Shown here: piece by piece, positions 56,506 to 64,000 of the stretch
How positions within the stretch are numbered: position 1 is the first letter of the stretch
Layout: every line of letters begins with the position of its first letter
From: Salinigranum marinum
Lineage (GTDB): Archaea > Halobacteriota > Halobacteria > Halobacteriales > Haloferacaceae
Reading direction: 5' to 3'
NCBI RefSeq assembly: GCF_024228675.1
Contig: NZ_CP100461.1
Span: 1,550,001-1,614,000, forward strand
DNA: 64,000 nt
Notes under the pieces: generated by a model
Told to the model about the DNA's origin: nothing
The model's database searches: none
What the model saw: the letters and a program-made list of their open reading frames with translations, nothing else
Translations under genes and position numbers: made by a program

Positions 56506-57174
56506 CTACGTGCGGACCGACTCCAGCACTGCGAGCGTGCCGTCCATGTAGCCCGCGTCGAGCACGACGTCGGCGGCTTCTCCGGCGACCGGGTCGGCGT
56601 TCGCCACCGCGAACGACCGGCCCGCGACCGCGAACGTCGACGCGTCGTTCTCGCTGTCACCGACGGCGACGAACGTCCCGGGGTCGACGCCGAGTTCCGC
56701 CGCGACGAGTTCGAGGCCGTTCCCCTTCTCGACGCCGGGCGTCTTCACGTGGTACGCGTAGCCGGTGTCGACCACCTCCATCTCGTACTCGGCGGCGACC
56801 TCCCGGAGGAGGCTCTCGTCGGCCGCCATCGAGACGATGAGTTCCGTCTCGCGCCACCGGTTTGCGAGGTCGGCGTCGCCCCAACCGGTGTCGCCGCCGC
56901 GGGCTTCGAACGTCTCGATCACGCGTTCGGCGCGCGCGCGGTCGCCGGCGAACCGGACGGTGTCGCCGACACAGACGACGCCGCCGTTTTCGGCGACGAC
57001 CGTCTCGGGAATCCCGACGAAGTGACAGAGGGCGATCGGATACGGGAACGACTTCCCCGTGGCGAGGACGACCGGCGCGTCCCACGCCGGAAGCACGTCG
57101 AAGGCGCGCGGATCAACGGCACCGCCGGGCGTGGTGAGCGTCCCGTCGATGTCGAGCGCGAGGGGTGGTGTCAT
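56506..57174 (-). CDS. Phosphoglycolate phosphatase (archaeal HAD type)
   Basis: A 222-residue HAD enzyme, class IIB, that hydrolyses 2-phosphoglycolate. Motif I is LALDIDGTLT, motif II is VLATGKSFPYP near 37, motif III lies in VKTPGVEKGNGLELVAAELG near 143, and motif IV is VAVGDSENDASTFAVAG near 168. Sequence and length fit archaeal PGP, though related sugar phosphatases cannot be excluded. Confidence 0.85.
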   Translation of the reverse strand: MTPPLALDIDGTLTTPGGAVDPRAFDVLPAWDAPVVLATGKSFPYPIALCHFVGIPETVVAENGGVVCVGDTVRFAGDRARAERVIETFEARGGDTGWGDADLANRWRETELIVSMAADESLLREVAAEYEMEVVDTGYAYHVKTPGVEKGNGLELVAAELGVDPGTFVAVGDSENDASTFAVAGRSFAVANADPVAGEAADVVLDAGYMDGTLAVLESVRT

Positions 57175-57252
57175 GCCCGTCGGTCGGCGGGCGGCGGTGA
57201 AAGAAGCGTCGTTCGCCCGTCGGCTCGGCGGGCGTGCGGCGGCGAGAGCCGG

Positions 57253-58425
57253 TCAGACAGTCGCGTCGACCAGTCGCCGGAAGACGCGGGTCGGGAACTG
57301 CGGTTCGAGCCGACTCGGTGGCCGGCCGAGTCCGTTATCTCCCTCGGTCTCGACCCGTTTGACGATGCCGGCCTCCGCGAGTTCGTAGAGGACGCGCTTG
57401 ACCGTGGTCGCCGAGAGGCCGACCTGGGGGTCGGCGGTGAGCGCGTCCGTCGCGGCGGTGACCGACGACACCGAGGCCGCGTCAAGGTCGAGGAGTCGAA
57501 GCAGGATCCGCTGGCGGTTCACCGGCAGGGCGAGGACGCGACCGAGCGACACGGACTGCCACGGGACCGCCTCCATCCCGACCTCGAGGTCGGCCGTCCT
57601 GATCCGGTTCGCGCCGCGTTCGAGCGCGTGGTCTGCCGCGCCACAGACGGCCGCGAGGGCGTCGTGGGCGTCGCCGTCGGCCCACGACGCCACGTCGCGG
57701 ATGTCGCCGTGCGACAGCGCGCCGCGCGCGAGGCCGAGCGAGGCTCGCTGGGTGAGCAGGTCGACCAGCGCGTGCCGTTCGTACCGCGCCACTTCGACCG
57801 TCTCGGTGACGCCGGCCGCGACCGGGTCGGAGTCCTCTCCCGGCGGCTCGCGGCCGACCGCGACGTACGAGACGGCGGGCAGGTCGAGCAGTTCCGAGAG
57901 ACGTTCGACGGAGAACGTGTCGGACTCGTCGAGGTGGTCGACCGCGACGACGGCCTGCGTCGAGCCGCTGAGTTCGTCGTCGAGTCGGTCGCGGAGGTCG
58001 GCCGTCCCGACCCCACCCTCCGGGACCGACTCCTCGACGATGCTGTCGAGTACGTCGTGGTACAGCGCGAACTCGCTGGTGGCGTACCGAGCGTCGACGT
58101 AGACGAACGCCGTGGTCGGCGGCGCGACGGCGCGGGTGGTCGTGAGGATCGTCGACCGGCGCCGGTTGTTCTGTTCGGAGAGCCGCCCGAACAGTGCGCT
58201 GATGACCGCCGACTTGCCGGCACCCTTGGGGCCCCAGACGTACGCGTCGTCGGGCTGTCCGCTATCGAACGTCGGATCGAGCACGTCGAGCAGGCGTTCG
58301 AGGACTGGCCCGCGTCCGTTCGGCTCGGCCAGGTGGGTGACGGGGCTCAGTACGTCGAAATCACGGACGAGTGCGCGTTCGCTCTCGCCGCGTCGACGTC
58401 GTTCGATGCGTTCGTCGAGGTCCAT
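57253..58425 (-). CDS. Orc1/Cdc6-type AAA+ ATPase
   Basis: A 390-residue replication-initiator-like ATPase. Walker A is VWGPKGAGKSAVISALFG near 70, Walker B is AVVAVDHLDESD near 155, and sensor II lies in SWADGDAHDALAAV near 240. A C-terminal winged helix (QVGLSATTVKRVLYELAEAG near 345) would bind origin DNA. The ATG at 58425 is preferred because the extra upstream frame is Arg/Gln-rich spacer. Haloarchaea carry many Cdc6 paralogues, several not linked to origins. No origin repeat was seen nearby. Confidence 0.8.
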   Translation of the reverse strand: MDLDERIERRRRGESERALVRDFDVLSPVTHLAEPNGRGPVLERLLDVLDPTFDSGQPDDAYVWGPKGAGKSAVISALFGRLSEQNNRRRSTILTTTRAVAPPTTAFVYVDARYATSEFALYHDVLDSIVEESVPEGGVGTADLRDRLDDELSGSTQAVVAVDHLDESDTFSVERLSELLDLPAVSYVAVGREPPGEDSDPVAAGVTETVEVARYERHALVDLLTQRASLGLARGALSHGDIRDVASWADGDAHDALAAVCGAADHALERGANRIRTADLEVGMEAVPWQSVSLGRVLALPVNRQRILLRLLDLDAASVSSVTAATDALTADPQVGLSATTVKRVLYELAEAGIVKRVETEGDNGLGRPPSRLEPQFPTRVFRRLVDATV

Positions 58426-58572
58426 GCCGGGTGTGGTGCGGGGTGTCACGTGACGGGTCTGTCGTGCGCTACCGGGTCGATGCTGCTGCGACACGTCTTC
58501 TGAGAGAGCCGTCGAAAGCACGGTCGGAGAACGATTCGTCAGATCGGAGCCACGCCGGAACGGCGAGGGCGA

Positions 58573-59667
58573 CTACAGCCCCAGCGTCGGAACCCAGACG
58601 CTGGTGCTGAAGACGCCAGCGATGGCCAGGAGCGCGATGACGAGCGTGTTCACCACGATGGCCGCGGCCGGCGGGTCGAAGTGCGTGTCGGCGTGTGCGT
58701 AGAAGATCCGCTGGACGACCTCGCCGGTGAGGGCGCCACTGACACCGAAGACACCGGCGACGACCATCGCGGCCGCGCCGACTTCGGCGGCACCGCCCGT
58801 GACGGCCAGGGCGGCCGTCGAGGCGGGGAGCGTGATGTGATGGGTCACTGGGATCTTCGCGACGCCGAGGTTGAGGAACGTCAGCGACGCGGCGCTGATC
58901 CCGAAGCCAAGGAACGCACTCCCGGTCGTCAGCGCGATGACGCCGCCGAGGAGACCGGCCACGAGGCCGATCATGGCGACGTTACCCCACTCGTACTGGT
59001 GGCCGAGCCACGGCTCGACCGCCAGGCGTTCTTTGACCTCGCCGCCGTCGGTGGCGGCCGCACCGCCACTCGACCGCATCTCGCCGCGCTCGAACGGCCC
59101 CATGTCGAAGAGGCCGCCGCCGCGGACGGTCCCGATCAGATCGTAGCCGAACACGAGGCGGTGTGCGACCGCCGAGAGGACGACGGCGATGGCGATCGGG
59201 TCCCACGGGAGACCGACCGTCCCCGAGATGGCCGTGATGATGTACCCGAGGATGCCGAAGAGCCCACCCACAACGAGCACGTCGGGCTGGGTCCCCAGCG
59301 CCGCCGGGATGTTCTTCGCCTCGTGGTAGTCGAAGCCGAACTCGTCCATGTACCCCTTCTTCGCGGCGTAGGCCGCGGCGGCCGCACCGCCGGCGAAGGA
59401 GATGTGTGGACCGAACACGGTCCCGAACGCGATGGAACCGGTGATGCCCGGCGCGCCCAGGTTGGCGGCCGAGACGGCCTCGGCGCTCCCGACCGCGCTC
59501 ACCGCGAGGTTGGCCGCCTCACCGGCGATGACCATGAAGCCGGTGAAACAGAACGCCGGCAGGGCGCCGATCGCCGCACCGAACGCACCGCCTGCAAACG
59601 CCGCGAGCAACAGCCCGGGGTTCGCGATGGCGTCGATGATCGCCGAGGCTTGCAGGAGGAACGTCAT
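58573..59667 (-). CDS. GlpX-type membrane protein of the glycerol operon
   Basis: A 364-residue membrane protein with about ten hydrophobic, Gly/Ala-rich segments, beginning MTFLLQASAIIDAIANPGLL. In haloarchaea a protein of this type follows glpK and has been proposed to take part in glycerol uptake; it is unrelated to bacterial GlpX phosphatase. The hydrophilic loop at about 190-225 is cytoplasmic-like. The ATG immediately follows the glpK stop, with no gap, so it is translated in the same operon. Transport is a proposal, not shown by sequence. Confidence 0.7.
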   Translation of the reverse strand: MTFLLQASAIIDAIANPGLLLAAFAGGAFGAAIGALPAFCFTGFMVIAGEAANLAVSAVGSAEAVSAANLGAPGITGSIAFGTVFGPHISFAGGAAAAAYAAKKGYMDEFGFDYHEAKNIPAALGTQPDVLVVGGLFGILGYIITAISGTVGLPWDPIAIAVVLSAVAHRLVFGYDLIGTVRGGGLFDMGPFERGEMRSSGGAAATDGGEVKERLAVEPWLGHQYEWGNVAMIGLVAGLLGGVIALTTGSAFLGFGISAASLTFLNLGVAKIPVTHHITLPASTAALAVTGGAAEVGAAAMVVAGVFGVSGALTGEVVQRIFYAHADTHFDPPAAAIVVNTLVIALLAIAGVFSTSVWVPTLGL

Positions 59668-61215
59668 CTAGTCGTCACCACCGTCGCGAGCCCAGTCCTC
59701 CGAGCGGGCGACCGCCTCGTTCCAGCGCTCGTAGTTCGACTCGTAGTCGGCGTCGTCGTCGGGCTCGAACTCGCGGTCGACCTGCCAGTTGTCGCGGAGT
59801 TCGTCGATCGTGTCCCAGTAGCCCACCGCGAGCCCCGCGGCGTACGCGGAGCCGAGGGCGGTGGTCTCGTCGACGACCGGGCGCACGATGTCGGTGTCTA
59901 TGATGTCCGCCTGCAGTTGGCAAAGGAAGTTGTTCTTCACTGCACCGCCGTCGACGCGGAGCGCACCCATGTCGATGCCGGAGTCGGCCTCCATCGCCTC
60001 GGCGACGTCGCGCGTCTGGTACGCGATGGATTCGAGCGTCGCGCGGACGACGTGTTCGCGCCGCGTCCCACGCGTCATGCCGACGATGGTCCCGCGAGCA
60101 CGGCCGTCCCAGTGCGGCGCGCCGAGCCCGGCGAACGCGGGGACGACGTAGACATCGTCCGTGGATTCAACCGAGCGCGCGAGCTCTTCGGTCTCGGCGG
60201 CGCTGTCGATGAGTGTCATGTCCTCGAGCCACTCGATCGCCGCGCCGGTGATGAAGATCGCCCCCTCAAGGGCGTACTGGACCGGCTCGCCGGACCGCTG
60301 GAAGCCGATCGTAGTGAGGAGACCGTGCTCGGAGGCGACAGCCTCGTTCCCGGTATTCATCAGCATGAACGAACCGGTGCCGTAGGTGTTCTTCGCGTCA
60401 CCCTCGTCGAAGCAGGTCTGGCCGAACAGCGCGGCCTGCTGGTCGCCGAGTGCGCCGGCGACTGGGATGTCGGCGTCGAGGAAGTCGGGTGACGTCTCGC
60501 CCGTGCTGCCGTAGTACTCGTCGTCCGACGACGGGCGGACCTCGGGCAGCATCGAGGCAGGGACGTTGAACTCCTCGAGGAGCTCCTCGTCCCACTCGTT
60601 GTCGTGGATGTTGTACAGCATCGTCCGCGAGGCGTTGGTGACGTCCGTGATGTGGTTGCCCGTGAGCTTGTAGATCAGCCACGAGTCGATCGTCCCCATC
60701 ATCAGTTCGCCGGCCTCGGCGCGGTCGCGGATGTCTTCGGGCCGCGAGCGCGACAGCTTGATCGGGTCCGCGTTGTCGAGGATCCACTCGGCCTTCGTCG
60801 CAGAGAAGTACGCGTCACACTCCAGACCGGTCTTGCCACGGATCCACTCGACCTTGTCCTCCTCCTGGATCTCTTCGACGCGGTCCGTGGTCCGGCGGTC
60901 CTGCCAGACGAGCGCGTTGTGGACCGGCTTTCCCGTCTCGGCGTCCCACACCACGGTCGTCTCGCGCTGGTTCGTGATGCCGAGCGCTTCGAGCTGCTCG
61001 GCGTCGAGGCCGGCCTCGTCGAGCGCCGTGTTGATGACGTGCTTCGTGTTCCGCCAGATCTCCGTCGCGTCGTGCTCTACCCAGCCCGGCTCGGGGTAGA
61101 TCTGTTCGTGCTTCTCGTAGGCGTTCGCGATCACTTCACCCGCGTGATCGAACACCATGAAGCGCGTTCCTGTCGTCCCTTGGTCGATCGCACCGACGTA
61201 TGTGTCCTGACTCAT
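59668..61215 (-). CDS. glpK: Glycerol kinase
   Basis: A 515-residue FGGY-family kinase that makes glycerol-3-phosphate. It opens YVGAIDQGTTGTRFMVFDHAG. ITNQRETTVVWDAETGKPVHNA lies near 80, GTIDSWLIYKLTGN near 175, the ATP-domain motif AKNTYGTGSFMLMNTG near 267 and VDGGAVKNNFLCQLQADI near 420. Length is normal. A TATA-like GATAAAGAAAC at 61251-61261 lies upstream. Divergent glpA makes the next step's enzyme. Confidence 0.95.
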   Translation of the reverse strand: MSQDTYVGAIDQGTTGTRFMVFDHAGEVIANAYEKHEQIYPEPGWVEHDATEIWRNTKHVINTALDEAGLDAEQLEALGITNQRETTVVWDAETGKPVHNALVWQDRRTTDRVEEIQEEDKVEWIRGKTGLECDAYFSATKAEWILDNADPIKLSRSRPEDIRDRAEAGELMMGTIDSWLIYKLTGNHITDVTNASRTMLYNIHDNEWDEELLEEFNVPASMLPEVRPSSDDEYYGSTGETSPDFLDADIPVAGALGDQQAALFGQTCFDEGDAKNTYGTGSFMLMNTGNEAVASEHGLLTTIGFQRSGEPVQYALEGAIFITGAAIEWLEDMTLIDSAAETEELARSVESTDDVYVVPAFAGLGAPHWDGRARGTIVGMTRGTRREHVVRATLESIAYQTRDVAEAMEADSGIDMGALRVDGGAVKNNFLCQLQADIIDTDIVRPVVDETTALGSAYAAGLAVGYWDTIDELRDNWQVDREFEPDDDADYESNYERWNEAVARSEDWARDGGDD

Positions 61216-61562
61216 TGTTGTAGCACCCTGTGTGTGCCAGCCCGTGCCGGACGTTTCTTTATCTGAGGTCCGGCAGTATCCGTAAACAGTGTGAAAGAGT
61301 GTGATAAACTTTGCTAATTCGTCGGCGGTCGAACACGTCTCCGGCGATCCTAAACAGTCAATGCACGCTCGCGCACGCAGGGAGTATGGAGAATGTATCG
61401 GAGCGTCTCGGCTTCGTGGAGGCGTTTCCGGCGATCACCGGAGCGACGGTCACGCAGGGGGGTGAACACCGGATCGCGGTTCGTGATACCACGGGTAGTA
61501 CGTACCGAGTCCGGAGGAGGGGTAAAGTAAAGTAGTCCGCGTTCTCAGCCTTACAAAGATTA
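61216..61562. promoter_or_regulatory. glpK/glpA divergent control region
   Basis: A 347-bp region holding promoters for both directions (GATAAAGAAAC for glpK; GATAAACTTT near 61302 for the rightward side), a 49-codon frame, and TCGTC-GGCG-GTCGA at 61319-61332. The last resembles the inverted repeat reported for Haloferax GlpR, as I remember it. The match could be chance in GC-rich DNA. Confidence 0.45.
61386..61535 (+). CDS. Possible 49-aa small protein ahead of glpA
   Basis: A frame from the ATG at 61386 begins MENVSERLGFVEAFPAITG and ends TYRVRRRGKVK, with a TAG at 61533-61535. It lies 27 nt before glpA and about 30 nt after an AT-rich CCTAAACAG. The basic end is unusual for a halophile, and no family is recognised. 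It may be a real small protein, a leader ORF for glpA, or chance. Confidence 0.4.
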   Translation: MENVSERLGFVEAFPAITGATVTQGGEHRIAVRDTTGSTYRVRRRGKVK

Positions 61563-63296
61563 ATGACAGACACACCAGAGGTCCTGGTCATCGGTGGGGG
61601 TTCGACGGGCACAGGGATCGTCCGCGACCTGGCGATGCGGGGCATGGACGCCACGCTCGTCGAGCAGGGGAACCTCACGCACGGCACGACGGGACGAATG
61701 CACGGGCTGCTGCACAGCGGCGGTAGGTACGCGGTCACCGACCAGCCGAGCGCGAAGGAGTGCATCGAGGAGAACCGGGTGCTGCGAGAGATTGCGAGCC
61801 ACTGCGTCGAGATGACCGGTGGCCTGTTCGTCAAGCGACCGGAGGACACCGAGGAGTACTTCGAGAAGAAGCTCCAGGGCTGTCACGACTGCGGCATCCC
61901 GACCGAGGTGCTCTCGAACGAGGAGGCCCGCCAGTTGGAGCCGTACCTCGCGAAGGACATCGACAAGGCCATCCGGGTGCCGGACGGAGCGATCGATCCG
62001 TTCCGGCTCTGCGTCGCCAATGCCGCCTCCGCGGAGGAACACGGCGCGCGCATCGAGACCCACTCGAAGGTCGTCGACGTGCTCGTCGAGGCGGGCGAGG
62101 TCGTCGGCGTCGAGGTCGAACACGCCTCGGGGCAGGGCAAGCGCGTCCACGGCAAGACGGCCCAGCGCGAGAAGATCTACGCCGACTACGTGGTGAACGC
62201 CACCGGCGCGTGGGCAGGGCGCGTCGGCGACATGGCAGGCGTCGACATCGAGGTCCGCCCGTCGAAGGGCGTCATGACGATAATGAACGTCCGGCAGGTC
62301 GACACGGTCATCAACCGCTGTCAACCGAAGGGGAACGCGGACATCATCGTCCCGCACGAGACCACGGCCATCCTCGGAACGACCGACGAGGAGGTCGAAG
62401 ACCCCGAGGATTACCCCGAGGAGGAGTGGGAGGTCGATCTCATGATCTCCGAACTGTCGAAGCTCGTGCCGATGCTCAAGGAGGCCCGGACCATCCGGTC
62501 GTTCTGGGGCGTTCGGCCGCTGTACGAGCCGCCGGGGACGGGGACGACGGACCCGACCGACATCACGCGGGACTTCTTTCTCCTCGACCACGACGACCGC
62601 GACGATCTGCCGGGGATGACGAGCATCGTCGGCGGGAAGTTCACGACGTACCGGATGATGGCCGAGAAGATCACGGACCACGTCTGCGAGAAGTTCGGCG
62701 ACACCACCGAGTGTCGGACCGCGGACGTCCCGCTCCCCGGGAGCGAGGACTTCTCCGTGCTCCGTGACTACATGGACGAGTTCGGCCTCCGGTCGCCAAT
62801 CGGTCGGCGCTCCGTCCAGCGGCTGGGGTCGCGCGCCGACGAGGTGCTGAAGACCGAGGGTCCGAACCCGACCGTCTGCGAGTGTGAGGGCGTCACCCGC
62901 GCGGAGGTCAGAGACGGGATCAAGCAGGCCGGGTCGGACCTCAACGCCGTTCGCATCCGCACGCGGGCGTCGATGGGTAACTGCCAGGGGGCCTTTTGCT
63001 GTCACCGAATGGCGAACGAACTCGCCATGGAGTACCCCGAACCGGTCGCCCGCGAGGCGCTGGACGAACTCTACCAGGAGCGCTGGAAGGGCGAGCGACA
63101 CGCGCTCTGGGGCGAGCAGCTCTCGCAGGCAATGCTGAAACACCTGCTGCACGCGACGACCATGAACCGCGACGGCGACCCGGTCCGAACGGGCACCGAG
63201 GTTGACTTCGGCGCGTTCGACGGCGGGCCGGCGGTCGGAGAGGACTCGACGGCGGAGCGAGCGGCGGCTGACGGAGGCCGGCAGGATGCCGATTAG
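61563..63296 (+). CDS. glpA: Glycerol-3-phosphate dehydrogenase subunit A
   Basis: A 577-residue FAD enzyme that oxidises glycerol-3-P to dihydroxyacetone-P, feeding electrons through GlpBC to quinone. The FAD motif is [20 protein letters not shown] near 8-27. [10 protein letters not shown] lies near 50 and [17 protein letters not shown] near 355. The C-terminal BFD-like [2Fe-2S] domain has [11 protein letters not shown] near 439 and [10 protein letters not shown] near 471. Ser/Ala-rich residues end it. It is the first gene of glpABC; glpB overlaps its end by 11 nt. Confidence 0.94.
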   Translation: MTDTPEVLVIGGGSTGTGIVRDLAMRGMDATLVEQGNLTHGTTGRMHGLLHSGGRYAVTDQPSAKECIEENRVLREIASHCVEMTGGLFVKRPEDTEEYFEKKLQGCHDCGIPTEVLSNEEARQLEPYLAKDIDKAIRVPDGAIDPFRLCVANAASAEEHGARIETHSKVVDVLVEAGEVVGVEVEHASGQGKRVHGKTAQREKIYADYVVNATGAWAGRVGDMAGVDIEVRPSKGVMTIMNVRQVDTVINRCQPKGNADIIVPHETTAILGTTDEEVEDPEDYPEEEWEVDLMISELSKLVPMLKEARTIRSFWGVRPLYEPPGTGTTDPTDITRDFFLLDHDDRDDLPGMTSIVGGKFTTYRMMAEKITDHVCEKFGDTTECRTADVPLPGSEDFSVLRDYMDEFGLRSPIGRRSVQRLGSRADEVLKTEGPNPTVCECEGVTRAEVRDGIKQAGSDLNAVRIRTRASMGNCQGAFCCHRMANELAMEYPEPVAREALDELYQERWKGERHALWGEQLSQAMLKHLLHATTMNRDGDPVRTGTEVDFGAFDGGPAVGEDSTAERAAADGGRQDAD

Positions 63297-64000
63297 CGAG
63301 GACGTCATCGTGGTCGGCGGCGGGATCGCGGGCTCCGTCGCGGCGCTATCGGCCGCGGAGACGGGAGTCAGCGTGCGGCTCATCTCCCACAAGAAGAGCA
63401 CGCTTCGACACGCCAGCGGGCTGATCGACGTGCTCGGCTACACGGCCGACGGCTCGGGGCCGCTCGCCGACCCCTACGAGGCGCTCGATTCGCTCCCCGA
63501 GGGTCACCCCTACCGCGTCGTCGGGAGCGACGCGGTCCGCGAGGGACTGGCGCTGTTCGATCAAATCGCCGGCGACGAGTACCTCGGTGGCCACACGGAC
63601 ACGAACGCGCTCGTCCCGACCCACGGCGGCGCGGTGAAGCCGACGGCGCGGTATCCGCGAGCGGCCGCCGGCGGGATCGCCTCCGACGACCGCGACATGC
63701 TGCTCGTTGGATTCGAGTCGATGACCGACTTCGAGGCGTCGCTGGCCGCGGACCACCTCGACGCCGCGGGCGTCCCGTTCGACGTCACCGGGGTGACCGT
63801 CGAGTTCCCGAAGACGTTCCGGGCGGACGCGAAGGTCACCCGCTTCGCGAAGGCGCTCGACACCGACGAGGATGTCGGGAGCCGTGGGACGCGCGAGGCG
63901 CTCGCGGCGGCCGTCGAACCCCACCTCGACGGGGCCGAACGCGTCGGCTTCCCCTCGCTCTTGGGCGACGACCACCGACACGAGGTGCGCGACGACCTCG
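63286..64000 (+). CDS. glpB: Glycerol-3-phosphate dehydrogenase subunit B, 3'-truncated
   Basis: A frame from the ATG at 63286, open to the window end, gives 238 codons. It begins [20 protein letters not shown], an FAD/NAD-binding Rossmann motif. [14 protein letters not shown] near 38 is typical of GlpB, followed by [19 protein letters not shown]. GlpB links GlpA to the membrane subunit GlpC. The start overlaps the glpA stop (11 nt), a coupling arrangement usual in this operon. The end lies outside the window. Confidence 0.9.
   Translation, partial: MPISEDVIVVGGGIAGSVAALSAAETGVSVRLISHKKSTLRHASGLIDVLGYTADGSGPLADPYEALDSLPEGHPYRVVGSDAVREGLALFDQIAGDEYLGGHTDTNALVPTHGGAVKPTARYPRAAAGGIASDDRDMLLVGFESMTDFEASLAADHLDAAGVPFDVTGVTVEFPKTFRADAKVTRFAKALDTDEDVGSRGTREALAAAVEPHLDGAERVGFPSLLGDDHRHEVRDDL

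Noticed and set aside
58573-59667. glpX as fructose-1,6-bisphosphatase
   Set aside because: The protein is a multi-helix membrane protein with no phosphatase motifs; only the name is shared.

Overview
The window is chromosomal DNA of a haloarchaeon. It is GC-rich, its proteins are strongly acidic, most operons start from a TATA-like box 25-30 nt before an apparently leaderless ATG/GTG, and it carries the archaeal N-glycosylation genes (aglJ, aglF, aglG, aglM, aglB). The gene order from memory resembles the Haloferax volcanii segment that runs from galactokinase/gluconate dehydratase through PTS, glpR, leu/ilv, agl and glp genes, so a Haloferacaceae-type organism is likely. Species cannot be named from the sequence alone.

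Layout. 1-6.2 kb: sugar catabolism (partial galactokinase, gluconate dehydratase), an acetamidase/formamidase homologue, a nuclease-like gene broken by a stop codon, and a HAD hydrolase. 6.2-10.7 kb: a TasA/camelysin-like surface-fibre locus with a divergent DUF7344 regulator, a SipW-type signal peptidase, two intact SipW-dependent secreted proteins and a third that is split in two frames. 10.8-15.4 kb: small haloarchaeal proteins, a reduced phosphotransferase set (IIB, EI, IIA, with no HPr, IIC or 1-phosphofructokinase here) and GlpR. 15.4-24.6 kb: branched-chain amino-acid genes leuB, leuD, leuC, ilvC, ilvN, ilvB, leuA. ilvB has a candidate leader peptide, and leuA appears frameshifted just after its start. 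24.8-29 kb: small and regulatory proteins, including a JAMM-like protein. 29-54.4 kb: an N-glycosylation island with nucleotide-sugar synthesis, glycosyltransferases, flippase, methyltransferases, an asparagine-synthetase-type amidotransferase, oligosaccharyltransferase AglB and a DUF368 lipid-carrier transporter. An insertion sequence has landed in the start of one island gene. 54.4-58.4 kb: housekeeping and small proteins and an Orc1/Cdc6-type ATPase. 58.5-64 kb: glycerol catabolism (glpX-like, glpK, glpA, start of glpB).

How the genes work together. GlmS and the GlmU-like enzyme supply amino-sugar nucleotides. AglF and AglM supply UDP-glucose and UDP-glucuronate. AglJ, AglG and further glycosyltransferases build a glycan on dolichyl phosphate. 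AsnB-like and methyltransferase enzymes probably decorate it, the flippase exports it and AglB transfers it to protein. The adjacent DUF368 protein is a good candidate for returning the spent lipid carrier. The glycerol genes and the PTS/GlpR genes belong to central carbon use. No rRNA, tRNA or CRISPR array was recognised.
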